A stretch of 58,238 nucleotides of DNA from Oscillospiraceae bacterium (GCA_902790325.1 CADARP010000014.1:85777-144014); one strand, 5' to 3'. Shown: positions 43,093 to 54,029, counted from the first letter of the stretch. The notes: generated by a model from the sequence alone, not told the origin. Program-made: numbers and translations.

Positions 43093-44442
43093 TTAATCAA
43101 GGAAGCCCTTGTAGTGACGCATCATCATCTGGCTCTCGAGCTGCTTGACCGTCTCCAGCGCGACGCCGACCATAATGATGATGGACGTACCGCCGAGGGA
43201 GATGTTCATGGCATAGTTCACGCCGTTGATGTTGATCAGGGACGTGACCTGGGAGAAGATGATCGGGAAGAGAGCCACAACGCTCAGCAGCAGTGCGCCG
43301 AGAAGCACGATCCGGTTCAGGATGCGCGCAATGTAATCCGAAGTGGGCTTGCCGGGACGGATGCCCGGGATCGCGCCGCTGTTCTTGCGGATGTTGTTGG
43401 CCATCTCGATGGGGTTGTACTGGATGGATGCGTAGAAATACGCAAACGCAATGATCAGAACGAAGTAGATGATCGCGTACGCCCAGTGCGTCGACTTGAA
43501 TACGCCGAAGAAGCCTGCCCAGAAGTTGTTGGGGTTCTTGACGAACAGTTCGATCGTCGGCGGCAGAGAGAGGATGGAGGACGCGAAGATGACGGGCATA
43601 ACACCGGACATATTCACTTTCAGCGGAATGTGGGTGTTCTGGCCGCCGTACATCTTACGGCCGACGACTCTCTTGGCATACTGGACGGGGATGCGGTGCT
43701 CCGCATTGTCCATCCAGACGATGTAAGCGATCATAAGCAGCATGAACACGCCGGCGAGGGGAGCGAGCACATAGTACGCGCCGCCTCTGGCCATGTAGCC
43801 GACCTGGATGTTCGGGCTGTACAGAGAAGCGATCAGGGTGGGGATACGGGAAATGATACCCGCGAACAGGATGATCGAGATACCGTTGCCGATACCCTTT
43901 TCATTGATCCGCTCGCCCATCCACATGATCAGGGCCGTACCGGCGACGAACGTCGCGATGATGACGAAGCCCTGGAAGAACGCCCAGAAACCGGTGTAAG
44001 CCGTACCGGCGACAGACTTGAGCAGGTAGCCCTGGTTCTTCAGGTAGATGTAGTACGCCGTACTCTGGATCAGACCCAGAACGATCGTCACGTAACGCGT
44101 GATGGAGGCGATCTTCTTTCTGCCTTCCTCACCCTCTTTGGAGAGTCTCTCCAGAGCGGGGATCGCGACCGTGAGCAGCTGCATGATGATGGAGCTGTTG
44201 ATGTAGGGCGTGATGGACATGGCGAAAATCGTACCGTAGTTGAACGCGTCGCCCGTCATCATGCTCAGATATTCCATGAAGGTGCCTGTGCTGGCTTCTG
44301 TCAGGATACCGGCCTCGCCGATGTCCAGGAACGGAACCGGGATCGCCGCGCCGACACGGAACAGGAAGATGATCAACAGTGTGAACAGAATCTTTTTGCG
44401 CAGATCGGGAATGCGCCAAGCATTAGCGATGACCTTAAACAA
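43093..44442 (-). CDS. secY: preprotein translocase subunit SecY
   Basis: 449 residues with ten membrane helices; the protein-conducting channel of the Sec pathway, partnered with SecE and SecG. Signatures: AIPVPFLDIGE near the N-terminus (plug side), TPYINSSIIMQLLTVAIPALERLSKEGEEGRKK, and QYNPIEMANNIRKNSGAIPGIRPGKPT in the large cytoplasmic loop. It starts one base after the rplO stop. map follows directly. Confidence 0.98.
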   Translation of the reverse strand: MFKVIANAWRIPDLRKKILFTLLIIFLFRVGAAIPVPFLDIGEAGILTEASTGTFMEYLSMMTGDAFNYGTIFAMSITPYINSSIIMQLLTVAIPALERLSKEGEEGRKKIASITRYVTIVLGLIQSTAYYIYLKNQGYLLKSVAGTAYTGFWAFFQGFVIIATFVAGTALIMWMGERINEKGIGNGISIILFAGIISRIPTLIASLYSPNIQVGYMARGGAYYVLAPLAGVFMLLMIAYIVWMDNAEHRIPVQYAKRVVGRKMYGGQNTHIPLKVNMSGVMPVIFASSILSLPPTIELFVKNPNNFWAGFFGVFKSTHWAYAIIYFVLIIAFAYFYASIQYNPIEMANNIRKNSGAIPGIRPGKPTSDYIARILNRIVLLGALLLSVVALFPIIFSQVTSLININGVNYAMNISLGGTSIIIMVGVALETVKQLESQMMMRHYKGFLD

Positions 44443-44443
44443 C

Positions 44444-44887
44444 TCAGATCACCTCTGCCTTTCCGCCGGCAGCCTCGATCTTCTGTTTCGCGCTCTCGGA
44501 AAAGGCATTTGCTTTGACTGTGAAACTCTTGGAGATATCGCCGTTACCGAGGATTTTCACGCCATCCAGAACCTTGGTCACAAGGCCGGCATCCATGAGT
44601 GCGTCGATGTCGATGACAGCGCCGCTCTCGAATCTGTCTTCGAGTGCAGAAACATTAACGATGGAAAATTCCTTACCGAAAATGTTAATGAAACCTCTCT
44701 TGGGGAGACGTCTCTGCAGGGGCATCTGGCCGCCTTCAAAACCGGCGCGCATACCTCTGCCCGCGCGGGCCAACTGACCCTTGTGTCCCTTACCGGCGGT
44801 CTTGCCCTGGCCGGAAGCGGGACCTCTGCCGATACGCTTGCGTTCCTTCTTGGAACCGGCGGCCGGCGAAAGATCATGTAAACGCAT
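44444..44887 (-). CDS. rplO: 50S ribosomal protein L15
   Basis: 147 residues; a late-assembly 23S rRNA binder. N-terminal extended segment [38 protein letters not shown] pattern (Gly/Lys-rich, first 40 residues), with [17 protein letters not shown] after it. The ATG overlaps the rpmD stop (TAATG), and secY begins one base after its stop, so translation of the three is coupled. Confidence 0.98.
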   Translation of the reverse strand: MRLHDLSPAAGSKKERKRIGRGPASGQGKTAGKGHKGQLARAGRGMRAGFEGGQMPLQRRLPKRGFINIFGKEFSIVNVSALEDRFESGAVIDIDALMDAGLVTKVLDGVKILGNGDISKSFTVKANAFSESAKQKIEAAGGKAEVI

Positions 44888-45105
44888 TATTTCGTACCTC
44901 CTTCTGCTTCGGTGACTTCAAGGAGATGTGAGATCTTTCTGATCTTGCCCTGCGTGGCGGCGTTGTCCGGCTGAACGGAAACGTCCCCGATTTTGTGAAG
45001 ACCGAGTGCATAGGCGGTGGCAATCTGATCCTTCTTGCTGCCGATGAGACTCTTTGCGAGTTTGACCTCAAGGCGGCTTTCTTTTGCTTTAGCAGTTCTT
45101 GCCAT
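44887..45105 (-). CDS. rpmD: 50S ribosomal protein L30
   Basis: 72 residues from the ATG at 45105, which follows AAGGAGGG by 8 bases; a GTG three codons upstream lies on that site and is rejected. Family blocks: [30 protein letters not shown] and the C-terminal [11 protein letters not shown]. It binds 23S rRNA in the 50S subunit. It lies 14 bp after rpsE and overlaps rplO by one base. Confidence 0.96.
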   Translation of the reverse strand: MARTAKAKESRLEVKLAKSLIGSKKDQIATAYALGLHKIGDVSVQPDNAATQGKIRKISHLLEVTEAEGGTK

Positions 45106-45119
45106 GAAATCCACCCTCC

Positions 45120-45620
45120 TTAACCTAAAATCTCGCTTGCGGTTTTGCCGCGGATCGCGGCGACTTCTTCGACGTTGCGAAGCTGCTGCAGGCCGTTGAG
45201 CGTAGCGCGCACGACGTTGCAGGGATTGTTGGAACGAAGCGCCTTGGAGCGGATGTCCTTGATGCCGACCGTCTCCACGACGGCACGGACAGGACCGCCG
45301 GCGATAACGCCGGTACCGGGAGCCGCGGGTTTGAGCAGAACGACGCCTGCGCCGAACTTGCCGATGACCTCGTGGGGAATGGTCGTTCCCTTGAGCGAGA
45401 CCTGGAACAGGTTCTTTTTGGCGTCCTCAATACCCTTGCGGATCGCGTCGGGAACTTCGCTCGATTTGCCCAGACCAAAGCCGATCGTGCCGTTGCCGTC
45501 GCCTACGACGACGAGCGCCGTGAACTTCATGATACGACCGCCCTTGACGGTTTTGGAAACGCGGTTGATGCTGACTACTCGTTCGGTCAGCTCCAGAGCC
45601 GATGCGTCAATCTTAGCCAA
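45120..45620 (-). CDS. rpsE: 30S ribosomal protein S5
   Basis: 166 residues; with S4 and S12 it shapes decoding accuracy. The double-stranded-RNA-binding-like N-terminal domain ([47 protein letters not shown]) is followed by the C-terminal domain ([20 protein letters not shown]). It is the target of spectinomycin-resistance changes near the VSKTVKGGR loop, which looks wild type here. Gaps: 17 bp from rplR, 14 bp to rpmD. Confidence 0.98.
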   Translation of the reverse strand: MAKIDASALELTERVVSINRVSKTVKGGRIMKFTALVVVGDGNGTIGFGLGKSSEVPDAIRKGIEDAKKNLFQVSLKGTTIPHEVIGKFGAGVVLLKPAAPGTGVIAGGPVRAVVETVGIKDIRSKALRSNNPCNVVRATLNGLQQLRNVEEVAAIRGKTASEILG

Positions 45621-45637
45621 AAGTATTCCCTCCTCTA

Positions 45638-45997
45638 TCAGAACTTGAGGCCGCCCTCACGGGCGCCTTCGGCCAGTTCCTGGACACGGCCGTGGTAGAT
45701 ATAGCCGCCGCGGTCGAAGACGCACTCCGTGATCTTCTTTTCTGCGGCACGCTGTGCGATCAGTTCGCCCACCTTGCGGGCTGCGGATTTGTTTCCGCCG
45801 TAATCCGCGAAATCCTTCTCGACAGTCGAGGCCGATACGAGCGTGACGCCCTTGGTATCGTCGATCAGCTGCGCATAGATATGCTGGAGGGAGCGGAAAA
45901 CGCAAAGACGCGGACGGTCTGCCGTGCCGCTGACTTTGCCACGGACTCTCTTGTGGCGCTTTTGACGCGCTGCTTTGGTGTCCGGTCTGTTAACCAT
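45638..45997 (-). CDS. rplR: 50S ribosomal protein L18
   Basis: 119 residues; it binds 5S rRNA and joins it to the 50S subunit. Family blocks: [33 protein letters not shown], and the C-terminal [31 protein letters not shown] pattern (last 30 residues). It lies 23 bp after rplF and 17 bp before rpsE, in the standard spc order. Confidence 0.98.
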   Translation of the reverse strand: MVNRPDTKAARQKRHKRVRGKVSGTADRPRLCVFRSLQHIYAQLIDDTKGVTLVSASTVEKDFADYGGNKSAARKVGELIAQRAAEKKITECVFDRGGYIYHGRVQELAEGAREGGLKF

Positions 45998-46020
45998 TAT
46001 ATTTCACTCCTTTATTAGTC

Positions 46021-46566
46021 TTACTTACCGCCCTTGCCGGCCTTGCCTTCCTTGCGGCGGATCACTTCGTCGGCGTACTTGATGCCCTTGCCCTTGTAGG
46101 GTTCCGGCGGACGCTTCTCGCGGATCTCCGCTGCGAACTGGCCGACCTTCTGCTTGTCTGCGCCGAGCACGACGATCTTGTTGGGCGCGGGAACTTCGAT
46201 GGTGATGCCTTCCGGCTCATCCATGAAAACCTGGTGCGAGTAACCGATGTTCATCACGAGCTGGTTGCCCTGCTTCGCGGCACGGTAGCCGACGCCGTTG
46301 ATTTCCAGTTCCTTTTTGAAGCCCTCGTTCACGCCGTAGACCATGTTGGCGATCAGCGTTCTCGTAAGACCATGGAGCGATCTGTTGATCTTGGTGTCGT
46401 CGGGACGCTTCACGGTGACCGTGGCGCCGTCCTTCTCGACGATCATGTTGCTGTGCACTGTTCTGGAGAGCTCGCCCTTGGGGCCCTTCACGGTGACAGT
46501 GCTGCCGTCGATGCTGACGTCGACGCCCGCGGGGATCACGATGGGTAATTTACCGATTCGAGACAT
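46021..46566 (-). CDS. rplF: 50S ribosomal protein L6
   Basis: 181 residues in two similar domains; it binds 23S rRNA near the sarcin-ricin loop and factor-binding centre. Start [19 protein letters not shown], then [11 protein letters not shown]-terminal signature [22 protein letters not shown]. It lies 15 bp after rpsH and 23 bp before rplR. Confidence 0.98.
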   Translation of the reverse strand: MSRIGKLPIVIPAGVDVSIDGSTVTVKGPKGELSRTVHSNMIVEKDGATVTVKRPDDTKINRSLHGLTRTLIANMVYGVNEGFKKELEINGVGYRAAKQGNQLVMNIGYSHQVFMDEPEGITIEVPAPNKIVVLGADKQKVGQFAAEIREKRPPEPYKGKGIKYADEVIRRKEGKAGKGGK

Positions 46567-46581
46567 CTGTACAGCACCTCC

Positions 46582-46980
46582 TTACCAAATGTACGCAAGG
46601 ACTTCGCCGCCGACGTTCGCCTTGCGTGCGTCCTTGTCCGTCATAACGCCCTTGGATGTGGAAAGGATCGCGATGCCGAGGCCCTTCATGACCTGAGGCA
46701 GATCCTCACAGTTGGAATAGATGCGCAGGCCGGGCTTGGAAACTCTGCGCAGGCCGGTCAGTACCTGGGACTTGTTGGGACCATACTTAAGCGTGATCTC
46801 GATCATGCCCTGGATACCGTCGTCTTCGACCTTGAAGCTCTTGACATAACCCTCATCAACAAGAATCTGAGCAATTGCCTTTTTCATGTTGGATGCGGGA
46901 ATCTTCACTGTATCATGCTTTGCTGAATTTGCGTTGCGGATTCTCGTCAACATATCAGCGATGGAATCAGTGACTTGCAT
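46582..46980 (-). CDS. rpsH: 30S ribosomal protein S8
   Basis: 132 residues from the ATG at 46980, which follows GGAGG; a longer in-frame reading is not supported. It binds the central domain of 16S rRNA and in E. coli represses the spc operon. Start [21 protein letters not shown]-terminal signature [32 protein letters not shown] (last 32 residues). Gaps: 28 bp from rpsZ, 15 bp to rplF. Confidence 0.98.
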   Translation of the reverse strand: MQVTDSIADMLTRIRNANSAKHDTVKIPASNMKKAIAQILVDEGYVKSFKVEDDGIQGMIEITLKYGPNKSQVLTGLRRVSKPGLRIYSNCEDLPQVMKGLGIAILSTSKGVMTDKDARKANVGGEVLAYIW

Positions 46981-47008
46981 AACCGTTTTTCCTCCTTTGC
47001 AATTGCGT

Positions 47009-47194
47009 TTACCAGCTTGCCTTCTTGACGCCGGGGATCTGTCCCGCGTGAGCCAGCTCTCTGAAGCAGATACGGCACACACCGTACTTGCGCAGGTATG
47101 CGTGCGGACGGCCGCAGATCTTGCATCTGTTGTACTGTCTCGTGGAATACTTTGCAGGGCGAGCCTGCTTGACTTTCATCGATGTTTTGGCCAC
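47009..47194 (-). CDS. rpsZ: 30S ribosomal protein S14, zinc (type Z) form
   Basis: 61 residues, the short type Z form usual in Firmicutes. The start is a GTG at 47194, set by GGAGGG 7 bases upstream; the longer reading begins within rplE. Zinc ligands are Cys24, Cys27, Cys40 and Cys43 (CKICGRP, CRICF). It ends with the conserved [11 protein letters not shown]. It lies 13 bp after rplE and 28 bp before rpsH. Confidence 0.97.
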   Translation of the reverse strand: MAKTSMKVKQARPAKYSTRQYNRCKICGRPHAYLRKYGVCRICFRELAHAGQIPGVKKASW

Positions 47195-47207
47195 TGCAAA
47201 TCCCTCC

Positions 47208-47750
47208 TTACTTCGCAAACGGAGCGCCCATCAGAGCGAGCAGCTCACGTGCTTCTTCGTCCGTGTTCGCGGTGGTGACCATGCAGATGTCCATGCCGCG
47301 AACCTTGTCGATCTTGTCGTAGTCGATTTCAGGGAAGATCAACTGTTCCTTGACGCCGACGGAGTAGTTGCCGCGGCCGTCGAAGGAGTTGGGATTGATG
47401 CCTCTGAAGTCGCGCACTCTGGGAAGCGCGAGATTGAAGAATCTGTCGAGGAACTCGTACATTCTCTCGCCGCGCAGGGTGACCTTGACGCCGATCGCCA
47501 TGCCTTCACGCAGTTTGAAGTTTGCGACGGATTTCTTCGCCTTGCAGACGACGGGCTTCTGGCCGGTGATCTGCTTGATGTCGGAGATGATCGCGTCGAG
47601 AACCTTCGGGTTGTCTCTGGCTTCGCCGCAGCCGACGTTGATGACGATCTTTTCCAGCTTCGGGATCTGCATGACACTCTTGTAGTTGAACTTCTTCATC
47701 AACGCATCAGCGACTTCGTTCACATAGCGCTCTTTGAGTCTTGCTGCCAT
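47208..47750 (-). CDS. rplE: 50S ribosomal protein L5
   Basis: 180 residues; it binds 5S rRNA and contacts the P-site tRNA. Family blocks: [54 protein letters not shown], and [18 protein letters not shown]. It lies 15 bp after rplX and 13 bp before rpsZ. Confidence 0.98.
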   Translation of the reverse strand: MAARLKERYVNEVADALMKKFNYKSVMQIPKLEKIVINVGCGEARDNPKVLDAIISDIKQITGQKPVVCKAKKSVANFKLREGMAIGVKVTLRGERMYEFLDRFFNLALPRVRDFRGINPNSFDGRGNYSVGVKEQLIFPEIDYDKIDKVRGMDICMVTTANTDEEARELLALMGAPFAK

Positions 47751-47765
47751 CTGTCATGTCCTCCC

Positions 47766-48092
47766 TTATTCAAACTCGGCAAGGCAATCGCTCTTCTTGC
47801 AGACGCGAACCTTCTTGCCCTTTGCGTTGATCTTGTGGCCGACTCTGGTGGGTCTGCCGCACTTGGGGCAGATCAGCTGAACCTTGTCGGCATACAGCGC
47901 GCTCTCCGCCTTGATGAGACCGCCCTGTTCCTCCGCGGTGCGGGGTTTGACGTGCTTGGTCACGATGTTGACGCCCTCGACAATGACCTTGCCTTCGGCG
48001 GGGCTGACCTGCATGACCTTGCCCTGCTTGCCGCGGTATTTGCCGTTGATCACGACGACCTTGTCGCCGGTTTTGACGTGTACTTTACTCAT
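47766..48092 (-). CDS. rplX: 50S ribosomal protein L24
   Basis: 108 residues from the ATG at 48092, preceded by GGGGAGG. One KOW motif ([25 protein letters not shown]) and the downstream [13 protein letters not shown] are characteristic. The C-terminal part holds [11 protein letters not shown] and CKKSDC, a possible zinc knot seen in some Firmicute L24. L24 starts 50S assembly near the tunnel exit. Gaps: 16 bp from rplN, 15 bp to rplE. Confidence 0.97.
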   Translation of the reverse strand: MSKVHVKTGDKVVVINGKYRGKQGKVMQVSPAEGKVIVEGVNIVTKHVKPRTAEEQGGLIKAESALYADKVQLICPKCGRPTRVGHKINAKGKKVRVCKKSDCLAEFE

Positions 48093-48108
48093 TTTGCGTA
48101 CCTCCCCA

Positions 48109-48477
48109 TCAAAGCACTTCGGGAGCGAGCGAGAGAATCTTGAGATAATCTTTCTCACGAAGTTCTCTGGCTACCGGCCCGAAGATACGCGTGCCTCTGG
48201 GATTCTTATCATCTCTGATGATCACGGCCGCGTTTTCATCGAAGCGGATGTAGGTGCCGTCTGCGCGGCGCACGCCCTTCGCGGTGCGCACGATCACAGC
48301 CTTGACCACTTCGCCCTTTTTCACAACTCCGCCGGGCGTTGCCTTCTTGACAGAAGCAACCACGACGTCGCCGATATTGGCATACCTTTTGCCGGAACCG
48401 CCGAGGACGCGAATGCACATCAGTTCTTTCGCACCCGTATTGTCGGCGACCTTAAGGTAACTCTGTTGCTGTACCAC
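48109..48477 (-). CDS. rplN: 50S ribosomal protein L14
   Basis: 122 residues, full length. It binds 23S rRNA and forms an intersubunit bridge. Blocks: [39 protein letters not shown], and the C-terminal [26 protein letters not shown] pattern. Gaps: 27 bp from rpsQ, 16 bp to rplX. Confidence 0.98.
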   Translation of the reverse strand: MVQQQSYLKVADNTGAKELMCIRVLGGSGKRYANIGDVVVASVKKATPGGVVKKGEVVKAVIVRTAKGVRRADGTYIRFDENAAVIIRDDKNPRGTRIFGPVARELREKDYLKILSLAPEVL

Positions 48478-48504
48478 AGTGTTTCCTCCTTAACTGACCT
48501 TAAA

Positions 48505-48759
48505 TTATTTCGCTTTTTCGATGATCCGGACAACGCGCCATCTCTTGTCCTTGGACAGGGGGCGGGTCTCCATCACGAGTACGCGATCGCCGATGCCGCA
48601 CTCGTTGTTCTCGTCGTGCGCCTTCAGCTTGATCGTGCGATTGACGATCTTCTTGTAGAGCGGATGTCTTACCTTATCCTTAACGGAAACGACGACGGTC
48701 TTGTCCATCTTGTCGCTTGTTACGAAACCCACACGGGTCTTTCTAAGGTTTCTTTCCAT
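48505..48759 (-). CDS. rpsQ: 30S ribosomal protein S17
   Basis: 84 residues, OB-fold; a primary binder of the 16S rRNA 5' domain. Signatures: [29 protein letters not shown], and [23 protein letters not shown]. Gaps: 20 bp from rpmC, 27 bp to rplN. Confidence 0.98.
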   Translation of the reverse strand: MERNLRKTRVGFVTSDKMDKTVVVSVKDKVRHPLYKKIVNRTIKLKAHDENNECGIGDRVLVMETRPLSKDKRWRVVRIIEKAK

Positions 48760-48779
48760 TGATTAGCCTCCCCTTTCCT

Positions 48780-48983
48780 TTACGAATTCGCGCCGTGGAG
48801 CTCGATATCGCGCTGCACCGTCTTGACGCGTGCGATGTCCTTCTTAACGGCGTTGATCCGCATCGGGTTGTCGAGCTGGTTAATGGCTTGCTGGAAGCGC
48901 AGTTTGAACAACTCGTCCTTCAGCTCAAGGAGCTTAGCATCCAACTCTTCGGCGGAAAGTTTTCTGATTTCACTGGCTTTCAT
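48780..48983 (-). CDS. rpmC: 50S ribosomal protein L29
   Basis: 67 residues, a two-helix protein near the polypeptide exit where chaperones and SRP dock. Start [31 protein letters not shown] pattern, then [18 protein letters not shown]. Its ATG overlaps the rplP stop by 4 bp; rpsQ begins 20 bp later. Confidence 0.98.
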   Translation of the reverse strand: MKASEIRKLSAEELDAKLLELKDELFKLRFQQAINQLDNPMRINAVKKDIARVKTVQRDIELHGANS

Positions 48984-49408
48984 TCTTGCTCACCACCCGT
49001 TTCTTCCTTACTGACAAACTTGCACTTGATGGGAAGTTTGTTTGCGGCCAGACGCATGGCTTCATGTGCGACCGCTCTGTCCACGCCGGCGATCTCGAAC
49101 ATCACGCGGCCGGGCTTGACGACTGCCACCCAGTATTCCGGAGAACCTTTACCGGAACCCATGCGGGTCTCGGCCGGCTTCTCGGTGATGGGCTTATCGG
49201 GGAAAATCTTGATCCAGACCTGACCGCCACGCTTGATGTATCTGGTCATGGCGATACGGGCTGCTTCGATCTGGTTGGACGTGATCCACGCCGGCTCAAG
49301 AGCCACCAGACCGTAATCGCCGTAGTTGACTTCTGTGCCGCGATGCGCAGCGCCCTTCATGCGGCCTCTCTGCACTCTGCGGTACTTAACACGTTTCGGT
49401 AACAGCAT
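48980..49408 (-). CDS. rplP: 50S ribosomal protein L16
   Basis: 142 residues; it helps position the A-site tRNA in the 50S subunit. Blocks: [49 protein letters not shown], and [25 protein letters not shown]. The ATG overlaps the rpsC stop by one base and the stop overlaps the rpmC start by 4, so three genes are coupled. Confidence 0.98.
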   Translation of the reverse strand: MLLPKRVKYRRVQRGRMKGAAHRGTEVNYGDYGLVALEPAWITSNQIEAARIAMTRYIKRGGQVWIKIFPDKPITEKPAETRMGSGKGSPEYWVAVVKPGRVMFEIAGVDRAVAHEAMRLAANKLPIKCKFVSKEETGGEQE

Positions 49409-50091
49409 TATCTGGCGCCTCCTTCTCTGCGCGGTCTGCGGGAGGACGATCTGTTCGTCTCATGCAGGACCTCGCCTCTGTAAATCCAAACCTTGACGCC
49501 GATGCGTCCGTAGGTGGTCTTCGCCTCGGCGAAACCGTAGTCGATGTCGGCACGGATCGTCTGCAGCGGGATGGTACCCTCGTGATAGTGCTCGGTGCGG
49601 GCGATTTCCGCGCCGCCGAGTCTGCCGGATACCTGGCACTTGATGCCTCTTGCGCCGAGCTTCATGGTGCGGCCGATGGACTGCTTGAGCGCACGGCGGA
49701 AGGAGATACGTCTCTCGAGCTGAGAAGCGATGCTCTCCGCGACAAGCTGCGCGTTCAGGTCGGGCTGCTTGATCTCGACGATGTTGATGGAAACTTCCTT
49801 GCCGCCGAGCTTCTTGCTGCAGACGGCCTTGAGCTTCTCGATCTCTGCGCCGCCGCGGCCGATGACCATGCCGGGCTTCGCGCAGTGGATGTTGATGTAA
49901 ACGCGCTTTGCGTCGCGTTCGATCTCGACCTTCGGTACTCCCGCGGGAGCAAGCGTCTGGAGAAGGAATTCACGAAGATTGTAGTCTTCGATGAGCGTAT
50001 CAGCGAAGTCTTTGTCGTTCGCATACCAGCGGGATTCCCAATTCTTGATGACGCCGATTCTTAAACCGGTCGGATTGACTTTCTGTCCCAT
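49408..50091 (-). CDS. rpsC: 30S ribosomal protein S3
   Basis: 227 residues from the ATG at 50091. It forms the mRNA entry channel and carries a KH domain (near residues 40-110; [20 protein letters not shown]). The N-terminus [20 protein letters not shown] and the C-terminal [17 protein letters not shown] are diagnostic. Longer in-frame readings run into rplV. Gap of 20 bp from rplV; one-base overlap with rplP. Confidence 0.98.
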   Translation of the reverse strand: MGQKVNPTGLRIGVIKNWESRWYANDKDFADTLIEDYNLREFLLQTLAPAGVPKVEIERDAKRVYINIHCAKPGMVIGRGGAEIEKLKAVCSKKLGGKEVSINIVEIKQPDLNAQLVAESIASQLERRISFRRALKQSIGRTMKLGARGIKCQVSGRLGGAEIARTEHYHEGTIPLQTIRADIDYGFAEAKTTYGRIGVKVWIYRGEVLHETNRSSSRRPRREGGAR

Positions 50092-50111
50092 TGTTGTTTT
50101 CCTCCTCTCGC

Positions 50112-50453
50112 TTATTCTTCCGTTTCCTTGAGTACAAGGGTGATGTGGGACGTCTTCTTGTTGATGCGGTAGGCTCTGCCCTGCGCTCTGGGACGGATAC
50201 GCTTGAGCGTGGGTCCCTGGCCGACATTGGCTTCCGCGACGTAAAGACGTTCGGGATCCATGTTGTGGTTGTTTTCCGCGTTTGCCATCGCGGAGTTCAG
50301 CAGCTTGATCAGCGGCTCGCACGCGGCCTTGGGCGTGTGCTTGAGAATCGCCATGGCCTTGTCGGCCGGCTGATTGCGGATCAGGTCGAGAACGACCGAT
50401 ACCTTACGGGGCGCTATGCGGACATATGTCACTTTAGCGGTTGCTTGCATCAT
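50112..50453 (-). CDS. rplV: 50S ribosomal protein L22
   Basis: 113 residues; its long beta-hairpin lines the exit tunnel near the macrolide site. Blocks: [50 protein letters not shown], and the tip region [24 protein letters not shown]. The tip shows no insertion or deletion of the kind linked to macrolide resistance. A second ATG (MMQA) one codon in is equally possible. Gaps: 18 bp from rpsS, 20 bp to rpsC. Confidence 0.98.
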   Translation of the reverse strand: MMQATAKVTYVRIAPRKVSVVLDLIRNQPADKAMAILKHTPKAACEPLIKLLNSAMANAENNHNMDPERLYVAEANVGQGPTLKRIRPRAQGRAYRINKKTSHITLVLKETEE

Positions 50454-50471
50454 TACACACTCCTTTCAGCC

Positions 50472-50753
50472 TTATTTGCCATTGTTGGAAGTCTTGGAGC
50501 CGGCGTGACCTCTGAAGGTTCTCGTCGGCGCGAATTCGCCGAGCTTGTGGCCGACCATGTCTTCCGTCACATACACCGGAACGTGCTTGCGTCCGTCGTG
50601 TACGGCGAAGGTGTGGCCGACAAACTGCGGGAAGATCGTGGAGCTGCGGCTCCATGTCTTGAGGACCTGCTTGTCGCCGGTCTCGTTCATCTTCTCGACT
50701 CTTTCGAGCAGCTTGGGCTGCACGAACGGTCCTTTTTTAACGCTTCTGCCCAT
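50472..50753 (-). CDS. rpsS: 30S ribosomal protein S19
   Basis: 93 residues; located in the 30S head next to S13. Start [19 protein letters not shown], then [47 protein letters not shown] pattern in the middle. Gaps: 18 bp from rplB, 18 bp to rplV. Confidence 0.98.
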   Translation of the reverse strand: MGRSVKKGPFVQPKLLERVEKMNETGDKQVLKTWSRSSTIFPQFVGHTFAVHDGRKHVPVYVTEDMVGHKLGEFAPTRTFRGHAGSKTSNNGK

Positions 50754-50771
50754 TAGAATCTGCTCCTTTCA

Positions 50772-51605
<834 letters not shown>

Positions 51606-51685
51606 TTGTTTCACTCTCCTTAAAGCGGCTTTGCGGAGGATGTCGGCCTCCATACGTTACCGCCGGATTCAAATCAGTTGACGGT

Positions 51686-51982
51686 TTACATCATGCCATC
51701 GAAGAACTCGATGGTCTTGGACGCCTCGGTCAGGGTGACGATCGCCTTTTTCCAGGAGCGGGTGTAGCCCTCGAAGCGACCGTAGTGACGCAACTGACCG
51801 CGCACATGGATGGTGTTGACCTTCTTCACTTCGACTTTGAACAGCTCTTCGACCGCGTTTGCGATCTCGATCTTGTTGGCGTCCTTCGCAACTTCAAACG
51901 TGTACTTCTTCAGCGCGGCGCCTGCCATGCTTTCCTCGGTGATGACCGGACGGAGGATGATGTCCTGTGCTAACTTACTCAT
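51686..51982 (-). CDS. rplW: 50S ribosomal protein L23
   Basis: 98 residues; at the tunnel exit, where trigger factor and SRP bind. Blocks: [40 protein letters not shown], and the C-terminal [12 protein letters not shown]. The ATG overlaps the rplD stop by 4 bp. The 80-bp gap to rplB is one of the longer ones of the cluster; no signal is seen there beyond the ribosome binding site. Confidence 0.98.
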   Translation of the reverse strand: MSKLAQDIILRPVITEESMAGAALKKYTFEVAKDANKIEIANAVEELFKVEVKKVNTIHVRGQLRHYGRFEGYTRSWKKAIVTLTEASKTIEFFDGMM

Positions 51983-52602
51983 GCGTAAACCTCCTCGATC
52001 TTGCTGACGGCATCCTGCAGGACAAGCAGCTTGTCGCAGTTGAGGATGTCATAAACATTCAGCGTGTTGATGAGCGCGACCTTGACGCCGGCGATGTTTC
52101 TGGCGCTCTTGTAAACGACGTCGTCCTTTTCGGGGAGAACGATGAGCGTCTTCTTGCCGGTGGGCAGAGCCGCGAGGATCTTGGCGACTTCCTTGGTCTT
52201 GATCTCTTCCAGACCGAAGCTGTCGAGCACGAGGATCTCGTCGTCGGCGGCCTTGCCGGAGAGTGCGGACTTCATCGCCAGTCTTCTGACTTTCTTGTTG
52301 ATGGAAAAACCGTATTCACGGGGCTTGGGGCCGTGCGCGATACCGCCGTGATACCACTGCGGCGATCTGGTGGAACCCTGTCTTGCACGTCCGGATCCCT
52401 TCTGTCTCCAGGGCTTCTTGCCGCCCCCGCTGACTTCACCGCGTGTAAGTGTGGACTGAGTGCCCTGACGCTGATTGGCCAGATAGTTGACAACGCACAG
52501 GTGCATAGCCGATACGCTGGGCTCAATGCCGAAGACGCTTTCGGAAAGCTCGATCTCCGAAACCTTCGCGCCTGTCTTGTCATATACAGTTACGTTAGGC
52601 AT
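51979..52602 (-). CDS. rplD: 50S ribosomal protein L4
   Basis: 207 residues; its extended loop lines the exit tunnel, and in E. coli it represses the S10 operon by binding the leader. Loop signature [30 protein letters not shown] near residues 50-80 shows no indel. C-terminal blocks: [19 protein letters not shown] and the end [20 protein letters not shown]. Gap of 17 bp from rplC; overlaps rplW by 4 bp. Confidence 0.98.
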   Translation of the reverse strand: MPNVTVYDKTGAKVSEIELSESVFGIEPSVSAMHLCVVNYLANQRQGTQSTLTRGEVSGGGKKPWRQKGSGRARQGSTRSPQWYHGGIAHGPKPREYGFSINKKVRRLAMKSALSGKAADDEILVLDSFGLEEIKTKEVAKILAALPTGKKTLIVLPEKDDVVYKSARNIAGVKVALINTLNVYDILNCDKLLVLQDAVSKIEEVYA

Positions 52603-52619
52603 GATTCTTTACTCCTTCC

Positions 52620-53252
52620 TTACTTCTTTACGCTGTCTTTGATGAGAACGATCCCGCCCTTGGGACCCGGGATGGCTCCCTTTATCGCAATGAGATTGTT
52701 TTCTGCATCTACTTTGACCACGATCAGATTCTGAACCGTGACGCGCTCATGACCGAGATGACCGGCGAGCTTCTTGCCCTTGTAGACTCTGGAGGGATCG
52801 GAGCAGGCGCCCAGGGAACCCGCGTGTCTGGCGACGGGACCGGTACCGTGCGATTCCTTCAGTCTGCCGAAGTTCCATCTCTTGATCGCGCCCGCGGTGC
52901 CCTTGCCCTTGCTGGTGCCGACTACGTCCACGAAGTCGCCCGCCGCGAAGACGTCCGCCTTCAGGATGTCGCCCACGTTCAGCGCGTCGACGTCGTCGAA
53001 CTTGAACTCGCGAAGCTGCTTCTTTGCGGGAACGCCCGCCTTGTCGAAATGACCCTTGAGAGGCTTGGTCACCTTCTGGACTTTGACATCGCCAAAGCCG
53101 ATCTGGATCGCTTCGTAACCGTCGTTTTCAAGCGTTTTCTTCATCACGACGGGGCACGGACCTGCTTCCACGACCGTAACGGGGACAACGTTGCCCTTTT
53201 CGTCGAAAAGCTGCGTCATGCCGATTTTCTTGCCGATAAGACCTTTTTGCAT
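52620..53252 (-). CDS. rplC: 50S ribosomal protein L3
   Basis: 210 residues from the ATG at 53252, preceded by AAAGGAGG. L3 starts 50S assembly and its tip reaches the peptidyl-transferase centre. Blocks: [33 protein letters not shown] pattern at the N-terminus, [17 protein letters not shown], and [10 protein letters not shown]-like [14 protein letters not shown]. The 121-bp gap after rpsJ contains small hairpins, for example GGAAGCC (53322-53328) with GGCTTCC (53339-53345), but no T-run. Confidence 0.98.
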   Translation of the reverse strand: MQKGLIGKKIGMTQLFDEKGNVVPVTVVEAGPCPVVMKKTLENDGYEAIQIGFGDVKVQKVTKPLKGHFDKAGVPAKKQLREFKFDDVDALNVGDILKADVFAAGDFVDVVGTSKGKGTAGAIKRWNFGRLKESHGTGPVARHAGSLGACSDPSRVYKGKKLAGHLGHERVTVQNLIVVKVDAENNLIAIKGAIPGPKGGIVLIKDSVKK

Positions 53253-53373
53253 GTTTTTTTCCTCCTTTTGGTTATTGGTTGACCTCGCGTCAACGTGACC
53301 ATGGTACAACAGACTGCAGCGGGAAGCCGGGTCTTAAGGGCTTCCGTGACGGCCTGCCGCCATAACCGATGGT

Positions 53374-53685
53374 TTAGAGCTTGATCTCGATCTCGACGCC
53401 CGCGGGAAGCTCCAGGCCGGTCAGGGCCTCGACGGTCTTCTGGGACGGACGGACGATGTCGATCAGTCTCTTGTGCGTCCGCTGCTCGAACTGCTCACGG
53501 GAGTCCTTGTACTTGTGGACTGCGCGAAGGATCGTAACGACTTCCTTCTCGGTGGGCAGGGGGACGGGGCCGGAAACCTGAGCGCCGGTTCTCTTGGCGG
53601 TCTCAACGATCTTTTCCGCAGCCTTGTCGACGATGTTGTGATCGTACCCCTTGAGGCGGATTCTGATTTTTCCCTTTGTTGCCAT
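53374..53685 (-). CDS. rpsJ: 30S ribosomal protein S10
   Basis: 103 residues. S10 sits in the 30S head and is also the NusE partner of NusB in antitermination. Blocks: [43 protein letters not shown] pattern at the N-terminus and [18 protein letters not shown]. The start at 53685 gives the standard N-terminus; the longer reading upstream is leader sequence. It heads a 31-gene run; no rpsL-rpsG-fusA-tuf genes precede it here. Confidence 0.98.
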   Translation of the reverse strand: MATKGKIRIRLKGYDHNIVDKAAEKIVETAKRTGAQVSGPVPLPTEKEVVTILRAVHKYKDSREQFEQRTHKRLIDIVRPSQKTVEALTGLELPAGVEIEIKL

Positions 53686-53995
53686 TTGTGTCACACGCCT
53701 TTCTGCATTTTGAGCCGATGGGCTCGTAGATTTTGGCGGGCAGCTCTCATTTGCTTCAACGACTCCGGGCGTTTCCACCCGTTCCGTTTTAAAAACCGAA
53801 ACACAAACAATATGTTCCGGAGCCCATAAGAGCACAATCCTATATCCATCAAGCTGCAAAGGGGGCAGCTTGGGACAGGTTTGTCGATCGCCCGGTTTTT
53901 GAATCGGACATACTCCGCGGAAATTCCCCGCCTCGATGGGCGGCCACCTCCCGCATCAACGCATACCAATAGCTATACGTTTCAGGAAACGTACC
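53686..53995 (-). promoter_or_regulatory. long 5' leader of the S10 operon
   Basis: About 300 nt lie between the expected transcription start and rpsJ. Hairpins: TACGTTTC-AG-GAAACGTA at 53976-53993, at the very 5' end of the RNA; CAAGCTGC with GCAGCTTG at 53850-53872 (8 bp); GAGCC with GGCTC at 53712-53725, upstream of rpsJ. There is no clear ORF or terminator. Length and structure suggest control, for example by L4 or another product, but no site can be named. Confidence 0.55.
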
Positions 53996-54000
53996 TGTGA

Positions 54001-54029
54001 AGTATAGCATACACTTCTTTGATTGTCAA
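54001..54029 (-). promoter_or_regulatory. strong sigma-A promoter of the S10-spc-alpha cluster
   Basis: On the minus strand a perfect TTGACA (54029-54024), a 17-bp spacer and TATACT (54006-54001). A run of AT-rich sequence with A/T tracts lies just upstream (54030-54105), like an UP element. Confidence 0.9.
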
